This document shows, one piece after another, positions 34,012-34,500 of a stretch of 34,500 nucleotides of DNA. The DNA lies in NCBI GenBank assembly GCA_024275095.1, contig JAJRZV010000056.1, positions 1-34,500 of the forward strand. The letters are read 5' to 3'. The stretch is from a bacterium (GTDB lineage Bacteria > JAJRZV01). The translations under genes and the position numbers were made by a program. Below the pieces are notes generated by a model. It was not told the origin of the DNA, made no database searches, and worked only from the letters and a program-made list of their open reading frames with translations. Positions within the stretch are counted from its first letter, which is position 1. The number at the start of each line of letters is the position of its first letter.

Positions 34012-34500
34012 TTACTTGATAATCGCTGTTCTGTATACGCTTACATAAGTTGTACCTACCTTCCTCACAACCTGGGCAATTGCAACAATGAATTGATTCG
34101 TTCCTATCTGCACGGGCTCCAGATATACATATCTGCATACCCCCTTATTACAAGGAGGATTGTCAGAACTGAGAGGTACGTAATCTGCCGGTGTCGAAGG
34201 TAATGCATTGGGCAAATCAACAGGTCGAATTACAAGATTTATGTCCGAAGTGGTAGAGCCTGTGGTGTCTATAGAGATGTTGTTGTCCTGGGCTGTAACC
34301 GAGGAGATTATATCGTACTCGTTGGGTGCCATGTCTCCACGCCTCACCTGGCTGATTAACGCATCTGCGGCACCCTCAAGATGAGAGTACCTCAAGAGAT
34401 TGGAAGAAGTCTTGCTCACCTGTACCGCCATCGAAGAAAACAGCACCGCAAGAATGAAAATAAGAGCAATTGTCACCATGGCTTCCGTAAGGGTAAAACC
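34012..34500 (-). CDS. Minor pilin PilV-like, 5' end outside window
   Basis: The frame is open to the window edge and encodes 162 residues beginning GFTLTEAMVTIALIFILAV, the prepilin cleavage glycine and the hydrophobic core with E at +5. The true start and leader peptide lie beyond 34500; the internal ATG at 34479 would remove the cleavage site and is not the start. The remainder has a Cys pair (CNKGVC) and beta-strand patterns typical of minor pilin heads. It precedes pilW by 14 bases. Position and size suggest PilV, but FimT/FimU is possible, so no symbol is given. Confidence 0.85.
   Translation of the reverse strand, partial: GFTLTEAMVTIALIFILAVLFSSMAVQVSKTSSNLLRYSHLEGAADALISQVRRGDMAPNEYDIISSVTAQDNNISIDTTGSTTSDINLVIRPVDLPNALPSTPADYVPLSSDNPPCNKGVCRYVYLEPVQIGTNQFIVAIAQVVRKVGTTYVSVYRTAIIK

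Noticed and set aside
33998-34138. Upstream extension of pilW to 34138
   Set aside because: It would overlap the preceding pilin by 127 bases and push the prepilin cleavage site to about residue 62; class III leaders are short.

Overview
The window is a gene-dense stretch (only about 1 kb non-coding) from a diderm, LPS-bearing bacterium with type IV pili. The proA-nadD-rsfS-rlmH order, an LptE-like lipoprotein next to holA, a LapB-type protein, a PilY1 minor-pilin cluster and a secreted matrixin with a MYXO-CTERM-like tail point to a deltaproteobacterium in the old broad sense (Desulfobacterota, Myxococcota or a neighbour). That placement is inference; species and genus cannot be read from the sequence. 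No rRNA, tRNA, CRISPR array, transposase or phage gene was seen.

Layout. (1) 1-3615, minus strand: an exported-protein operon with a small secreted protein of unknown function, a matrixin-type zinc protease, an alpha/beta hydrolase with an intact triad, and a second hydrolase-like protein (cut by the window edge) whose nucleophile serine appears to be missing. (2) 3709-6578, plus strand: gltX, an LptE-like lipoprotein and holA, all overlapping. (3) 6575-7849, minus strand: purD, convergent with holA and divergent from the next operon. (4) 8040-16494, plus strand: proA, nadD (apparently with a CTG start), rsfS, rlmH, a LapA-LapB fusion, a 698-residue lipoprotein, and an unusual fusion of a covalent-FMN/4Fe-4S membrane module to a glycosidase-like periplasmic domain. 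(5) 16524-18544: a FadH-type 2,4-dienoyl-CoA reductase interrupted by a one-base frameshift, followed after a 311-base gap by a long-chain acyl-CoA synthetase (18856-20661). (6) 20704-24740, plus strand: a sodium:neurotransmitter-type symporter with a 42-residue partner subunit, a membrane TPR protein and a secreted beta-propeller-like protein. (7) 24873-34500, minus strand: a type IV pilus minor-pilin operon (PilV-like, PilW, PilX, PilY1), a small secreted protein, then a histidine kinase and an NtrC-type sigma-54 response regulator.

Themes. LPS and envelope assembly recur (LptE-like, LapA-LapB, YfgM-like TPR protein). Fatty-acid activation and oxidation are represented by fadH and the acyl-CoA synthetase. 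The pilus operon carries its own two-component system at its 3' end. The most unusual items are the redox-glycosidase fusion with an internal lipobox, the Cys-rich triplicated insert in PilY1, the LapA-LapB fusion, and the tiny transporter subunit.
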